A DNA stretch of 64,000 nucleotides from Burkholderia sp. WSM2232 (GTDB taxonomy: Bacteria > Pseudomonadota > Gammaproteobacteria > Burkholderiales > Burkholderiaceae): positions 1 to 64,000 of the forward strand of contig NZ_AWZV01000008.1 of the NCBI RefSeq assembly GCF_000472545.1, given 5' to 3'. The number at the start of each line of letters is the position of its first letter. The first letter of the stretch is position 1. This document shows positions 39,112 through 49,838 of the stretch, piece by piece. Position numbers and translations under genes: made by a program. The notes under the pieces are model-generated. The model was given only the letters and a program-made list of their open reading frames with translations, was not told the DNA's origin and searched no databases.

Positions 39112-40470
39112 ATGGCACGTCGTTATTTCGGCACGGACGGAATTCGGGGCAAGGTCGGTGAAGGGCCTATTACACCGGAATTTGTATTGCGGCTCGGCTA
39201 TGCGGCCGGCAAGGTGCTGGTCGGTGCGGACCGCTGGGCGCGCACGGGCACGCGGCCCACGGTGCTGATCGGCAAGGACACGCGCGTGTCGGGCTATATG
39301 CTCGAAGCGGCGCTCGAGGCGGGTTTTTCGGCTGCCGGGGTCGACGTGATGCTGGCCGGTCCAATGCCCACGCCGGGCATCGCGTATCTGACTCGTGCGC
39401 TGCGGCTCGCGGCGGGCGTGGTGATTAGCGCGTCGCACAATCCGTATTACGACAACGGGATCAAGTTCTTCTCCGCGGACGGCAACAAGCTGCCGGACGA
39501 CGTCGAATCGCAGATCGAAGAGCAGCTCGAACTGCCGCTCGCCTGCGCGGCGTCGGAGCAGCTCGGCAAGGCGCGGCGTCTCGATGACGCCGCCGGTCGC
39601 TACATCGAATTCTGCAAGAGCACGTTTCCGGCGACGTTCGATCTGCGCGGGCTGAAGCTGGTGGTGGATTGCGCGCACGGCGCCGCGTACGACGTCGCGC
39701 CGCACGTGTTCCACGAGCTGGGCGCGGAGGTCATTCCAATCGGCGTTGCGCCGAACGGCTTCAATATCAACGACGGCGTCGGCGCAACCGCGCCCGACGC
39801 GCTGGTGCGTGCAGTGCGAGCCAATCACGCGGATCTGGGCATTGCGCTGGACGGGGACGCCGACCGTCTACAGGTCGTCGACGCCGCCGGGCGCCTCTAT
39901 AACGGCGACGAGCTGCTGTACGTACTGGTGAAGGACCGTATCGCGACCGACGGTAAAGTCGAAGGCGCGGTCGGCACGCTCATGACCAATATGGCTGTCG
40001 AGGTCGCGCTGCAGGCGGCGGGCGTGAAGTTCGTGCGCGCGGCCGTGGGCGACCGCTATGTGCTCGAGCAGTTGCGCGAGCACGGCTGGCAGCTCGGCGC
40101 GGAGGGCTCCGGCCACATCCTGTCGCTCGATCGTCATTCGACGGGCGACGGCATCGTCTCGGCGCTGCTCGTCCTCGCGGCCATGAAGCGCAGCGACAAA
40201 ACGCTCGCCGAACTGCTGGACGGCGTGACGCTGTTCCCGCAGAAGCTGATCAACGTGCGCATGAAGCCGGACGCTGACTGGAAGGGCAGCGACGCGATCC
40301 GGCGCGCTATTGCCAGCGCGGAAGACGCACTCAATGGGCGCGGACGCGTGCTGATCCGCGCGTCGGGCACCGAGCCCGTGCTGCGCGTGATGGTCGAGGC
40401 TGAGCATGTGGACGACGCAGTCCGCCATGCCGAGTCGATCGCGGCGGCCGTAACGCAGGCAACGGCTTAA
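39112..40470 (+). CDS. glmM: phosphoglucosamine mutase
   Basis: A 452-aa alpha-phosphohexomutase interconverting glucosamine-6-P and glucosamine-1-P for UDP-GlcNAc. The phosphoserine is in [19 protein letters not shown], the metal loop is LDGDADRLQ, and the phosphate-binding loop is [21 protein letters not shown] precedes the ATG at 39112. Normal length for the family. Confidence 0.98.
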   Translation: MARRYFGTDGIRGKVGEGPITPEFVLRLGYAAGKVLVGADRWARTGTRPTVLIGKDTRVSGYMLEAALEAGFSAAGVDVMLAGPMPTPGIAYLTRALRLAAGVVISASHNPYYDNGIKFFSADGNKLPDDVESQIEEQLELPLACAASEQLGKARRLDDAAGRYIEFCKSTFPATFDLRGLKLVVDCAHGAAYDVAPHVFHELGAEVIPIGVAPNGFNINDGVGATAPDALVRAVRANHADLGIALDGDADRLQVVDAAGRLYNGDELLYVLVKDRIATDGKVEGAVGTLMTNMAVEVALQAAGVKFVRAAVGDRYVLEQLREHGWQLGAEGSGHILSLDRHSTGDGIVSALLVLAAMKRSDKTLAELLDGVTLFPQKLINVRMKPDADWKGSDAIRRAIASAEDALNGRGRVLIRASGTEPVLRVMVEAEHVDDAVRHAESIAAAVTQATA

Positions 40471-40810
40471 GCCTCCCTGTGCCTTCGGGCGCTTTGGCGG
40501 GGCGGACCCTCGGTCTCTCCGCCGAAGTTGGCCAGGTCAGCACGGCCGGCCGCGCCGCCTTCTCAGACACCCCCCGCACGACTTTCCACCGGCGCCGCGT
40601 ACCCGCAAACGTTCGCGCCCCATCTTTTTCGCCTAATCTGAACAGGAATCGGCGAAAACGCATCAAATCGCCGGTTCCCGCGCCGGAATTCCTTTCGCGT
40701 TAGTAAACTCACTGTCACACGCGTTTCACGGTTAGTCACGGTACTGTCACAAAGAGGCCCTAAGCTTCGCGGTGTTCACGTTACACACCGCTCACACCTT
40801 GGAGGTTTCG
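40471..40810. other. intergenic, 340 bp between glmM and pstS
   Basis: It contains the pstS Pho box and promoter. The first 200 bp after glmM show no clear terminator and no coding signal. Confidence 0.6.
40712..40750 (+). promoter_or_regulatory. Pho box (PhoB sites) upstream of pstS
   Basis: Four half-sites CTGTCAC (40712), GTTTCAC (40723), TAGTCAC (40733) and CTGTCAC (40744) are spaced 11, 10 and 11 bp. A -10-like TAAGCT begins 10 bp after the last unit, the arrangement of PhoB-activated promoters where the box replaces the -35. pstS starts about 60 bp on. Confidence 0.85.
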
Positions 40811-41842
40811 ATGAAATTGATGCAAACCGTGTTCGCTGGCGTCGCTGGCGCGGTCTTCGCGATGGCAGCCCAGGCAGCAGACATCACCGGCGCGGGCAGC
40901 ACCTTCGCAGCACCGATCTACACGAAATGGGCCGACGCCTACCAGAAATCCGGCGGCGGCAAGGTTAACTATCAGGGCATCGGTTCGTCGGGCGGTGTCA
41001 AGCAGATCGTCGCCAAGACCGTGGATTTCGCCGGCTCGGACGCTCCGCTGAAGGACGACGAACTCGCGAAGGACGGTTTGTTCCAGTTCCCGACGGTGGT
41101 CGGCGGCGTGGTGCCGGTTGTCAATGTGCCGGGCGTGAAGCCGGCTGAACTGGTGCTGTCGGGCGAAGTGCTCGGCGACATCTACCTGGGCAAGATCAAG
41201 AAGTGGAACGATCCGGCGATCGTCGCGCTGAACCCGAAGGCAAAGCTGCCGGACACGGACATCGCCGTGGTTCGCCGCGCCGACGGTTCGGGCACCAGCT
41301 TCATCTGGACGAACTACCTGTCCAAGGTCAACAACGAATGGAAGTCGAAGGTTGGTGAAGGCTCGACGGTGAACTGGCCGACCGGTACGGGCGGCAAGGG
41401 CAACGACGGCGTCGCCGCGTTCGTGCAACGTCTGCCGGGCGCAATCGGCTATGTCGAATGGGCGTACGCGAAGCAGAACCACATGACCTACGTCGCGCTG
41501 AAGAACTCGACGGGCACGGTCGTCGAGCCGAAGACGGAAACCTTCAAGGCAGCAGCAGCGGGCGCGGACTGGTCCAAGTCGTTCTACCAGATCCTGACGA
41601 ACGAGCCGGGCAAGAACGCGTGGCCGATCGTCGGCGCAACGTTCGTGCTGCTGCATACGGCGCAAGAAAAGCCGGCGCAAGGCGCGGAAACGCTGAAGTT
41701 CTTCGACTGGGCATTCAAGAACGGCACGCAAGCCGCGAACGATCTGGACTACATCTCGCTGCCGGAGTCCGTCGTCTCGGAGATCAGGACGCAGTGGAAG
41801 TCGAAGGTAAAGGACGCTTCCGGCAAGCCGCTCGCCGAGTAA
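40811..41842 (+). CDS. pstS: phosphate ABC transporter substrate-binding protein
   Basis: A 343-aa periplasmic phosphate-binding protein. Signal peptide at residues 1-23 (cleavage after AAQA), then [21 protein letters not shown]. Phosphate-contacting segments are [19 protein letters not shown] and the RADGSGTS loop. GGAGG lies 5 bp before the ATG. It heads the pstSCAB-phoU-phoBR block under the Pho box. A long hairpin follows the stop and may set a higher level for pstS than for the downstream genes. Confidence 0.98.
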   Translation: MKLMQTVFAGVAGAVFAMAAQAADITGAGSTFAAPIYTKWADAYQKSGGGKVNYQGIGSSGGVKQIVAKTVDFAGSDAPLKDDELAKDGLFQFPTVVGGVVPVVNVPGVKPAELVLSGEVLGDIYLGKIKKWNDPAIVALNPKAKLPDTDIAVVRRADGSGTSFIWTNYLSKVNNEWKSKVGEGSTVNWPTGTGGKGNDGVAAFVQRLPGAIGYVEWAYAKQNHMTYVALKNSTGTVVEPKTETFKAAAAGADWSKSFYQILTNEPGKNAWPIVGATFVLLHTAQEKPAQGAETLKFFDWAFKNGTQAANDLDYISLPESVVSEIRTQWKSKVKDASGKPLAE

Positions 41843-41882
41843 GCGTTGGCAGGGCGGTCACACGCAACGCCTTCAAGTAACA

Positions 41883-41914
41883 CATTGGCCGTCCTCGACC
41901 GGGGACGGCCAATG
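41883..41914 (+). promoter_or_regulatory. hairpin after pstS
   Basis: CATTGGCCGTCC and GGACGGCCAATG are perfect 12-bp arms around an 8-nt loop. A T6 run lies 15 nt further on. Likely a partial terminator or 3' stabilising element separating abundant pstS mRNA from the permease genes. Confidence 0.65.
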
Positions 41915-42048
41915 GCATTGACCGGCACTGTTTTTTGTCGGCTGAAACCGGCCTTCACCAGCCGGCGACACTAACACTAGTGCGCAGATGCATGACCCGC
42001 CGCGCGACATAAGTCGCACGGCAACTGGAAAAGGTCCATCAGGCTCTC

Positions 42049-43050
42049 ATGTCCGATATCCAATTAGCGTCTGGCGCGCCGCGGGCCACCCCGCCTGGCA
42101 GCGCGTCGCAGCAAAGAGCGCCCAGCCGCGCCGGCGACGTGATCTTCGGCGGCCTCGCGCGCCTCGCCGCCATCGTCACGCTGTTGCTGCTAGGCGGCAT
42201 CATCGTTTCGCTGGTCTTCGCTTCCATGCCGTCCATCAAGCAGTTCGGTCTCGGCTTCCTGTGGAGCGCGGAGTGGGACCCGCCCAGCAAGCAGTTCGGC
42301 GCACTCGTGCCGATCTACGGCACGATCGCCACCTCGATCATTGCGCTCATCATCGCGGTGCCCGTCAGCTTTGGCATCGCGCTCTTTTTGACCGAACTTT
42401 CGCCCGCATGGCTGCGCCGGCCGCTCGGCATCGCGATCGAACTGCTGGCCGCCATTCCGTCGATTGTCTACGGCATGTGGGGCCTGCTCGTGTTCGCGCC
42501 GATCTTCGCGACGTGGTTCGAAAAGCCGCTCGGCGCCGTGCTCGGCGGCATTCCGGTTGTTGGCGCGCTGTTCCAGGGCGCGCCCATCGGCATCGGCATT
42601 CTGTGCGCCGGCGTGATTCTCGCGATCATGATCATTCCGTACATCGCCTCGGTAATGCGCGACGTGTTCGAAGTCACGCCGGTGTTGCTGAAGGAATCGG
42701 CGTACGGCATCGGCTGCACGACGTGGGAAGTCATGTGGAAGATCGTGCTGCCCTTCACCAAGAGTGGCGTGATCGGCGGCGTGATGCTCGGCCTTGGCCG
42801 CGCGCTCGGCGAGACGATGGCCGTCACGTTCGTGATTGGCAATACGAACCTGCTTGATAACGTGTCGCTCTTTTCGCCGGGCAACAGCATCACGTCGGCG
42901 CTCGCGAATGAATTCGCCGAAGCCGATCCGGGCCTGCACACCTCGGCGCTGATGGAACTCGGCCTGATTCTCTTTGTGATCACCTTCATTGTGCTGGCCA
43001 TTTCGAAAGTCATGCTGCTTCGTCTGGAGAAAGGGGAGGGCGCGAAATGA
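42049..43050 (+). CDS. pstC: phosphate ABC transporter permease PstC
   Basis: A 333-aa inner-membrane permease with six or more helices and the ABC permease EAA loop near the cytoplasmic face ([21 protein letters not shown]). It forms the phosphate channel with PstA. It overlaps pstA by 4 bp (ATGA). An unusually polar N-terminal extension of about 35 residues precedes the first helix. Confidence 0.97.
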   Translation: MSDIQLASGAPRATPPGSASQQRAPSRAGDVIFGGLARLAAIVTLLLLGGIIVSLVFASMPSIKQFGLGFLWSAEWDPPSKQFGALVPIYGTIATSIIALIIAVPVSFGIALFLTELSPAWLRRPLGIAIELLAAIPSIVYGMWGLLVFAPIFATWFEKPLGAVLGGIPVVGALFQGAPIGIGILCAGVILAIMIIPYIASVMRDVFEVTPVLLKESAYGIGCTTWEVMWKIVLPFTKSGVIGGVMLGLGRALGETMAVTFVIGNTNLLDNVSLFSPGNSITSALANEFAEADPGLHTSALMELGLILFVITFIVLAISKVMLLRLEKGEGAK

Positions 43051-43943
43051 ACCAGTCCACCTTGAACATGCCGGGTTCGAACGACGCCGCCGCGCTCGAA
43101 AAAATGCGCGTGCGTCTGCAAGGGCGCCGCCGCACCAAGAACGCCATCGCGCTGACGCTGTCGCTCGCGGCAATGGCTTTCGGCCTTCTGTGGCTGGTCT
43201 GGATTCTGTACACGACGCTGCGCCTTGGCATCGGCGGCCTGTCGGTCGAACTCTTCACGCAGTCCACGCCGCCGCCCAACACCGATGGCGGTGGTCTCGC
43301 CAACGCCATTGTCGGCAGCCTGCTGCTGGTTGTGCTCGCAACTTTCGTCGGCACGCCTATCGGCATACTGGCCGGTGTCTATCTTGCCGAATACGGGCAG
43401 AAGCGCTGGCTCGCGAGCCTCACGCGCTTCATCAACGACATTCTGTTGTCGGCGCCGTCCATCGTCGTCGGTCTTTTTGTCTACGCGCTCGTCGTCGCGA
43501 AGATGGGCCACTTCAGCGGTTGGGCCGGCGTGTTCGCGCTCGCGCTGCTGCAGATTCCGATCGTGATCCGCACCACGGAGAACATGCTGAAGCTGGTGCC
43601 GAACGCATTGCGTGAGGCCGCCTTCGCACTCGGCACGCCTAAGTGGAAGATGGTGTTGTCGATTACGCTGAAGGCGTCCATTGCAGGCATCGTCACCGGC
43701 GTGCTGCTCGCCGTCGCGCGTATTGCCGGCGAAACGGCGCCGCTGCTTTTCACCGCGTTGTCGAACCAGTTCTTCTCGGCGGATATGAGCCAGCCGGTCG
43801 CGAATCTGCCGGTGACGATCTACAAGTTTGCGATGAGTCCGTTCGCGCAGTGGCAATCGCTCGCGTGGGCCGGCGTTTTCCTGATCACGCTCGCGGTGCT
43901 GGGACTGAACATCCTCGCGCGCACGATCTTTTCGAAAAAGTAA
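43047..43943 (+). CDS. pstA: phosphate ABC transporter permease PstA
   Basis: A 298-aa permease with six helices and the EAA-type loop [25 protein letters not shown] ([11 protein letters not shown]). It pairs with PstC. Its ATG overlaps the pstC stop, so translation is likely coupled, and pstB begins 17 bp after its stop. Confidence 0.97.
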   Translation: MNQSTLNMPGSNDAAALEKMRVRLQGRRRTKNAIALTLSLAAMAFGLLWLVWILYTTLRLGIGGLSVELFTQSTPPPNTDGGGLANAIVGSLLLVVLATFVGTPIGILAGVYLAEYGQKRWLASLTRFINDILLSAPSIVVGLFVYALVVAKMGHFSGWAGVFALALLQIPIVIRTTENMLKLVPNALREAAFALGTPKWKMVLSITLKASIAGIVTGVLLAVARIAGETAPLLFTALSNQFFSADMSQPVANLPVTIYKFAMSPFAQWQSLAWAGVFLITLAVLGLNILARTIFSKK

Positions 43944-43960
43944 GGGCGGAGTGTAATCCG

Positions 43961-44809
43961 ATGAACATGGCAGAAACTCAACTCAATCCGGTCTCGCGTC
44001 CTACTGCGCCCGCTGGTTTCGATCCCGCGCAAAGCGGCCAGGAGCCCTCGCCGTCGCGTCCGAAGATCGAGGTCAACGACCTGAACTTCTTCTACGGCAA
44101 GTATCACGCGCTGAAGAACATCAACCTGCAGATTCCCGAAGGCAAGGTGACCGCGTTCATCGGCCCGTCCGGCTGTGGCAAGTCGACGCTGCTGCGTACC
44201 TTCAACAAGATGTACGCGCTCTATCCGGAGCAACGCGCCGAAGGCGAGATCCTGATGGACGGCGAAAACCTGCTGACCTCGAAGCGCGACATTTCGCTGT
44301 TGCGCGCGCGCATCGGCATGGTGTTCCAGAAGCCGACCCCGTTCCCCATGTCGATCTACGACAACATCGCGTTCGGCGTGAAGATGTTCGAGTCGCTGCC
44401 GCGCTCGGAAATGGACGACCGCGTGGAATGGGCGCTCACCAAGGCGGCGCTATGGAACGAAGTGAAGGACAAGCTCGGCCAGAGCGGCTACGGTCTGTCG
44501 GGCGGCCAGCAGCAGCGTTTGTGCATTGCGCGCGGCATCGCGATCCGTCCGGAAGTGCTGTTGCTCGACGAACCGTGCTCGGCGCTCGACCCGATTTCGA
44601 CGGGCCGCATCGAAGAACTGATCGCGGAATTGAAGAGCGACTACACGGTGGTGATCGTCACGCACAACATGCAGCAGGCGGCCCGCTGTTCGGACTACAC
44701 TGCGTATATGTACCTTGGCGAACTGATCGAATTCGGCGACACCGAAAAGATCTTCATCAAGCCGGTCCGTAAGGAAACCGAAGATTACATTACTGGCCGC
44801 TTCGGCTGA
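43961..44809 (+). CDS. pstB: phosphate ABC transporter ATPase PstB
   Basis: A 282-aa ATPase energising phosphate import: Walker [11 protein letters not shown]-loop [18 protein letters not shown], signature LSGGQQQR, Walker [14 protein letters not shown] and H-loop VTHNM. Besides transport, the Pst complex signals phosphate sufficiency to PhoR through PhoU. The ATG at 43961 adds an N-terminal Pro/Ser-rich extension of about 30 residues before the ATPase fold. Confidence 0.98.
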   Translation: MNMAETQLNPVSRPTAPAGFDPAQSGQEPSPSRPKIEVNDLNFFYGKYHALKNINLQIPEGKVTAFIGPSGCGKSTLLRTFNKMYALYPEQRAEGEILMDGENLLTSKRDISLLRARIGMVFQKPTPFPMSIYDNIAFGVKMFESLPRSEMDDRVEWALTKAALWNEVKDKLGQSGYGLSGGQQQRLCIARGIAIRPEVLLLDEPCSALDPISTGRIEELIAELKSDYTVVIVTHNMQQAARCSDYTAYMYLGELIEFGDTEKIFIKPVRKETEDYITGRFG

Positions 44810-44836
44810 TGCGCCGGGCAAACAACGGAGTACGAC

Positions 44837-45541
44837 ATGTCCGATAAACACCTCTCCAGCCAGTTCGACGCCGACCTGAATCTGGTTTCCTCGAAGGTGC
44901 TCGAAATGGGCGGCCTCGTCGAATCGCAGATCGTCAAGGCGATGCAGGCGCTCAACGAATTCGATCTGGAGATCGCCGAGCAGGTGATCGCCGCCGAAGA
45001 CCGCCTGAACACAATGGAAGTCGAGATCGACGAGGAGTGCAGCAACATCATCGCGCGCCGTCAGCCGGCCGCGCGCGACCTGCGCCTGCTGATCGCGATT
45101 TCGAAGACCATCACCAATCTCGAGCGCGCCGGCGACGAAGCCGAGAAGATCGCCAAGCGCACGAAGCGTCTGATGGAAGATGGCGCGTCGCGCACCATCA
45201 ACATTGCCGAGATCAAATTGTCGGGCGAAATGGCGGTGTCTATTCTGCGTCGCGCGCTCGATGCGTTCGCGCGTCTGGACACGGTCGCCGCCGCGCAAAT
45301 CGTGCGCGACGACAAGGCAATCGACGAAGAATTCCGCGCGTTCGTGCGCAAGCTCATTTCGTACATGACGGAAGACCCGCGCTCCATTTCGGTGGGCCTC
45401 GACTTTCTGTTCATCGCGAAGGCCATCGAGCGTATCGGCGACCACGCGAAGAACATCGCCGAATTCATCATTTACATCGTGAAGGGTACGGACGTGCGGC
45501 ACAAGTCGCGCGACGCGCTCGAGCGCGAAGCGCTCAGTTAA
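44837..45541 (+). CDS. phoU: phosphate signalling regulator PhoU
   Basis: A 234-aa all-helical protein made of two three-helix repeats, each with the E/DxxxD metal-cluster motif (DRLNTMEVEIDEE and DKAIDEEFRAF regions). It transmits the Pst transport state to PhoR and keeps the Pho response off when phosphate is abundant. It starts 28 bp after pstB. Confidence 0.97.
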   Translation: MSDKHLSSQFDADLNLVSSKVLEMGGLVESQIVKAMQALNEFDLEIAEQVIAAEDRLNTMEVEIDEECSNIIARRQPAARDLRLLIAISKTITNLERAGDEAEKIAKRTKRLMEDGASRTINIAEIKLSGEMAVSILRRALDAFARLDTVAAAQIVRDDKAIDEEFRAFVRKLISYMTEDPRSISVGLDFLFIAKAIERIGDHAKNIAEFIIYIVKGTDVRHKSRDALEREALS

Positions 45542-45567
45542 TCCAGAGATAAGGACCAGAGGTGCCG

Positions 45568-46269
45568 ATGCCCAGCAGCATTCTCGTCATTGAAGATGAG
45601 CCCGCCATTTCCGAATTGATTTCGGTCAATCTTCAACACGCCGGACACTGCCCGATTCGCGCGTACAACGCGGAGCAGGCGCAAAACCTGATCAGCGACG
45701 TATTGCCCGACCTCGTCCTGCTCGACTGGATGTTGCCGGGCAAGTCGGGCATCGCGTTCGCGCGCGACCTGCGCAACAACGAGCGCACGAAGCACATTCC
45801 GATCATCATGCTGACCGCTCGCGGCGACGAGCAGGACAAGGTGCTCGGCCTCGAGATCGGCGCTGACGACTACGTGACCAAGCCGTTTTCGCCGAAAGAA
45901 CTGATGGCGCGCATCAAGGCGGTGCTGCGCCGCCGTGCACCGCAGCTCACCGAGGACGTGGTCGCGATTAACGGGCTGAAGCTCGATCCGGCAACGCATC
46001 GCGTGGCGGCGCACGCGGAAGGCAGCGAGATCAAACTCGATCTCGGTCCGACCGAATTCCGTCTATTGCACTTTTTCATGACGCACCCGGAGCGCGTGCA
46101 CAGCCGCACGCAACTGCTCGATCAGGTGTGGGGCGACCACGTGTTCGTCGAAGAGCGCACGGTGGACGTGCATATCAAGCGTCTGCGCGCGGCCCTCAAG
46201 CCGGCGGGTTGCGATGCTATGATCGAGACGGTCCGCGGCAGCGGCTACCGTCTGGCCAAGAGCGCCTGA
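45568..46269 (+). CDS. phoB: phosphate response regulator PhoB
   Basis: A 233-aa OmpR/PhoB-type regulator: receiver domain with E9-D10 and phospho-acceptor D53 in LVLLDWMLPGKSG, then a winged helix (LGPTEFRLLHFFMTHPERVHSR ... ERTVDVHIKRLRAAL) whose recognition helix binds Pho boxes. It probably acts on the sites listed here before pstS, ppk1/ppx, olsB and the phosphoesterase gene. The ATG at 45568 is preferred to a GTG two codons earlier. Confidence 0.97.
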   Translation: MPSSILVIEDEPAISELISVNLQHAGHCPIRAYNAEQAQNLISDVLPDLVLLDWMLPGKSGIAFARDLRNNERTKHIPIIMLTARGDEQDKVLGLEIGADDYVTKPFSPKELMARIKAVLRRRAPQLTEDVVAINGLKLDPATHRVAAHAEGSEIKLDLGPTEFRLLHFFMTHPERVHSRTQLLDQVWGDHVFVEERTVDVHIKRLRAALKPAGCDAMIETVRGSGYRLAKSA

Positions 46270-46314
46270 TCTCTTGCGGCGGCGCGCACGCCGTTCTCTT
46301 CGATTGTCTAGACC

Positions 46315-47628
46315 ATGAACATCATCTGGGCGCGCTCCATCGTTTCGATCGTGCTGCTCGCCATACTGTGCGTGGTGGTCGGCGCATTAGCGAATGTGAA
46401 GGCAGCATTGATCCTTGCGGTCGTCATGCTGCTTTTGCAAAGCCTCTCGGGCACGTTTCATAAAGAGCGGTTGTGGCGTCTGCTCGACGCGCCCGTGTAC
46501 GGCGAGGTGCCGAGTGCGCCGGGCATCTGGGGCGAAATCTACTACCGTCTGCACAAGCTCGCGAAGCGCTGGCACGCCCAGGTGCGTCAGGTCGAACAGC
46601 AGCACTCGCGCTTCATTCAGGCGATTCAGGCATCGCCGAACGGCGTGGCCATGCTCGACGACCACGATCAGATCGAATGGTGCAATGCCATCTCCGAAGT
46701 GCATTTCGGGCTCGACGCCAGGCGCGATCTGCGTCAGCACATCACGCATCTGGTGCGTCAGCCGGAATTCGTGCGTTACCTGAATTCGCACGAGTACGAA
46801 GAAATGCTGATCATGCGCGGCATGGGCGAGAAACGGCAGAACGTGCTGTCCGTGCAGGTGTTTCCTTATGGCGAGAACCGCAAGCTCGTGTTGTCGCAGG
46901 ACATTACCGAACTCGAGCGCACGGACGCCATGCGGCGCGATTTCGTCGCCAACGTTTCGCATGAGCTGAAGACACCGCTTACCGTGCTCTCCGGTTTTCT
47001 CGAGACGATGCGCGAGTTGCCGCTGGCGGAAGCGGAGCGCGCGCGCTACCTGGAGCTCATGGAGCAGCAGGCGTCGCGCATGCGGCACATCGTGAACGAT
47101 CTGCTCGTGCTCGCCAAACTCGAGGGCGACAACAAGCCGCCGAGCGATCAGATGATCGACATGCGCGCGGTCTTGCGGCATCTGCGTGACGACGCGGAAA
47201 GCCTGTCGAGCGACCACCACGAAATCGTCTTCGAAGCCGACGAAGGGCTGACGGTGACGGGCGTCGAAACCGAGATTCTGAGCGCATTCGGCAACCTCGT
47301 GACCAACGCGATCCGCTATACGCCTGACGGCGGCGCGATCAAGGTGAGCTGGCAGGCGCAGGGCGGCGCGGCGGTGTTCTCGGTGACCGACAGCGGCCTG
47401 GGCATTCCGGCGGCCGACATTCCGCGCCTCACCGAGCGTTTCTATCGCGTGGATCGCAGCCGTTCGCGCGACACCGGAGGCACCGGTCTCGGACTCGCAA
47501 TCGTCAAGCACGTGCTGCAACGGCACGATGCGCAACTCGACGTGAAGAGCGAAGAAGGGCGCGGCAGTACGTTCAGCGTGAAGTTTCCGTTGTATCGCAC
47601 GACGCGGCGGCAGCCGGCGCACGCATAA
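46315..47628 (+). CDS. phoR: phosphate sensor histidine kinase PhoR
   Basis: A 437-aa kinase with two closely spaced N-terminal membrane helices (about 5-45), a PAS domain (about 95-195), a DHp domain with the phosphorylated His in FVANVSHELKTPLTVL, and a catalytic domain (N box NLVTNAIRYTPDGG, G boxes DSGLGIPA and GGTGLGLAIVKH). It has no large periplasmic domain, as usual for PhoR, which senses through PstB and PhoU. It ends the pst-pho block and is followed by a strong terminator. Confidence 0.97.
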   Translation: MNIIWARSIVSIVLLAILCVVVGALANVKAALILAVVMLLLQSLSGTFHKERLWRLLDAPVYGEVPSAPGIWGEIYYRLHKLAKRWHAQVRQVEQQHSRFIQAIQASPNGVAMLDDHDQIEWCNAISEVHFGLDARRDLRQHITHLVRQPEFVRYLNSHEYEEMLIMRGMGEKRQNVLSVQVFPYGENRKLVLSQDITELERTDAMRRDFVANVSHELKTPLTVLSGFLETMRELPLAEAERARYLELMEQQASRMRHIVNDLLVLAKLEGDNKPPSDQMIDMRAVLRHLRDDAESLSSDHHEIVFEADEGLTVTGVETEILSAFGNLVTNAIRYTPDGGAIKVSWQAQGGAAVFSVTDSGLGIPAADIPRLTERFYRVDRSRSRDTGGTGLGLAIVKHVLQRHDAQLDVKSEEGRGSTFSVKFPLYRTTRRQPAHA

Positions 47629-47644
47629 CGCCGCACGATTCATG

Positions 47645-47684
47645 AAAAAGCCCGCCTGAGCTTGTGCTTCAGGCGGGCTTTTTT
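47645..47684 (+). terminator. terminator between phoR and ppk1
   Basis: AAAAAGCCCGCCTGA, loop, TCAGGCGGGCTTTTTT: bidirectional, between the converging phoR and ppk1 genes. Confidence 0.93.
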
Positions 47685-47774
47685 CGTTGACATCCGACGC
47701 TGCGTTCGACGCTCACCGACGCTCGCCAACCCTGGCCGACACTCAAGCCCACGCCGCAGCGGGGGGGCGGCGCT

Positions 47775-49838
47775 TTACGAGCAGAACTTCGCCAGTAGGC
47801 TCATCTGCGCATTGCGCGACGACTTGCCGGGCCGCCGCCGACGATAATGCCCGTCGCTTTGCATGAGCCACGCAGACTGATTGTCGCCGAGAAACGCCGA
47901 CAGACCCTCCGCGATCACGCGGCGCTTGAGCCGCCGGTTGTTGACCGGGAACGCTACTTCGACGCGGCGAAAAAAGTTGCGATCCATCCAGTCCGCGCTG
48001 GATAGATACACCTGTTCGCGGCCGTCGTCGTAGAAGTAATAGATGCGATGGTGCTCGAGAAAGCGCCCGACAATCGAGCGCACCGTGATGTTCTCGGAGA
48101 GGCCCGGCACGCCCGGCTGCAACGAACAGACGCCGCGCACGATTAGATCAATCTTCACGCCCGCCTGCGACGCTTCGTACAACTCCGCAATCACCGTAGG
48201 TTCGAGCAATGCGTTCATCTTCGCGACGATGCGCGCCTTTTTGCCCGCACGTGCATGCTCTGCTTCCGCGCGGATTGCGTCGACGAGTTTTGGATGCAGC
48301 GTGAACGGTGACTGCCACAGCTCGTGCAGTTTCAGTTCGCCGCCAATGCCGGTGAGTTGCTGGAATACATGATGCACGTCTTCACAGATTTGCGGGTCGG
48401 CGCTCATCAGGCCGAAGTCCGTATAAAGACGCGCCGTGCGCGGATGATAATTGCCGGTGCCAAGGTGCACATAACGCTTGAGCGTCATCTTGCCACCCAC
48501 TGTTGCACGCCGCACGATCAGCATCATCTTTGCGTGGCACTTGTGGCCGACCACGCCGTACACGACATGCGCGCCGACTGCTTCGAGCTGCGCGGCCCAG
48601 TTGATGTTGGTTTCCTCATCGAAGCGTGCGAGCAGTTCGACCACCACGGTAACTTCCTTGCCGTTGCGCGCGGCCTGCATCAGAGCGTCCATCAGCGGCG
48701 AGTCGGTGCCGGTGCGGTAGATGGTCTGCTTGATGGCGACCACGCTCGGATCTTTGGCCGCTTGCAGCAGCAGTTCGAGCACCGGCTGAAAACTCTCGTA
48801 CGGATGATGCAGCAGCACGTCGCCCTGATCGATCACGTCGAACATGCTCGCGGCGTTCGCGATAGACGCGGGAATGGCGGGAATATGCGGCACGAACTTC
48901 AGATCGGGCCGGTCCACCATCTCCGGCAACTGCATGAGACGCACGAGGTTGACCGGACCATTCGCGTAATAGCAGTCCTTGTCGCTGAGTCCGCTTTCGT
49001 TGAGCAGCCGCCGCACCACATGCGCGGGCGTCTCGGCGGACACTTCGAGCCGCACCGCGTTGCCCAGATGCCGCGCCGGCAGTTCGCCCTGGAGCGCGAC
49101 GCGCAGATTGGTGATTTCGTCTTCGTCGACGAAGAGTTCGCTATTGCGCGTAATGCGGAACTGATTGCAACTGCGCACCACGAGGTTCGGAAACAGCTCG
49201 CCGACAAAGCGCTGCAACAGCGAGCTGAGCAGCACGAAGCCGTGCGGATAACCCGAGAGCTCCTGCGGCATGCGCACGAGCCGCGGCAGCGCGCGCGGCG
49301 CCTGCACGATGCCCATCATCGCCTGACGGCCGAAGGCGTCTTTGCCCTCCAGTTCGACGACGAAGTTCAGGCTCTTGTTGAGCACGCGCGGAAACGGATG
49401 CGCGGGGTCGAGGCCGATTGGCGTGAGCACCGGCAGCAGTTCGTTGAAGAAATAATCGCGCGCCCATTCGGTCTGCGCCTCGTTCCATGCCTCGGTGCCG
49501 TGGAAATGGATGCCTTCCTCTTCAAGCGCGGTAAGCACCGTGTCGTGCAGCATGGTGTATTGCCGATGCACGAGCTTCTGCGCACGCTCGACCACGAGGT
49601 CATAAACATGCTGCAGCGACATGCCGTCGGGCGAAAGCGCGCCCGGGTTGTCGCGCATCTGCTCCTGCAGTCCGGCCATGCGGACTTCGAAGAATTCGTC
49701 GAGGTTGCTACTGGTGATGCAGATGAAACGCAGGCGTTCGAGCAAAGGGACGGCGGGGTCGGCGGCTTGCGCCAACACGCGCTCGTTGAAACCCAGAATG
49801 CCCAGCTCGCGATTCAATAAGGGGTAGCGGATGGACAT
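47775..49838 (-). CDS. ppk1: polyphosphate kinase 1
   Basis: A 687-aa PPK1 making polyphosphate from ATP. Four domains; the autophosphorylated histidine is in GVVGHKCHAKMMLIVRR (near 450), with the second catalytic His in GRFLEHHRIYYFYDDG (near 610). The ATG at 49838 begins MSIRYPLLNRELGILGFNERV, the family start; an ATG 57 bp upstream lacks support. It is divergent from ppx, with Pho-box-like repeats between them. Confidence 0.97.
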   Translation of the reverse strand: MSIRYPLLNRELGILGFNERVLAQAADPAVPLLERLRFICITSSNLDEFFEVRMAGLQEQMRDNPGALSPDGMSLQHVYDLVVERAQKLVHRQYTMLHDTVLTALEEEGIHFHGTEAWNEAQTEWARDYFFNELLPVLTPIGLDPAHPFPRVLNKSLNFVVELEGKDAFGRQAMMGIVQAPRALPRLVRMPQELSGYPHGFVLLSSLLQRFVGELFPNLVVRSCNQFRITRNSELFVDEDEITNLRVALQGELPARHLGNAVRLEVSAETPAHVVRRLLNESGLSDKDCYYANGPVNLVRLMQLPEMVDRPDLKFVPHIPAIPASIANAASMFDVIDQGDVLLHHPYESFQPVLELLLQAAKDPSVVAIKQTIYRTGTDSPLMDALMQAARNGKEVTVVVELLARFDEETNINWAAQLEAVGAHVVYGVVGHKCHAKMMLIVRRATVGGKMTLKRYVHLGTGNYHPRTARLYTDFGLMSADPQICEDVHHVFQQLTGIGGELKLHELWQSPFTLHPKLVDAIRAEAEHARAGKKARIVAKMNALLEPTVIAELYEASQAGVKIDLIVRGVCSLQPGVPGLSENITVRSIVGRFLEHHRIYYFYDDGREQVYLSSADWMDRNFFRRVEVAFPVNNRRLKRRVIAEGLSAFLGDNQSAWLMQSDGHYRRRRPGKSSRNAQMSLLAKFCS

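Noticed and set aside
48324..49820. 498-codon plus-strand ORF antisense to ppk1
   Set aside because: It mirrors the codon pattern of ppk1, has no binding site, and ppk1 carries clear catalytic motifs.
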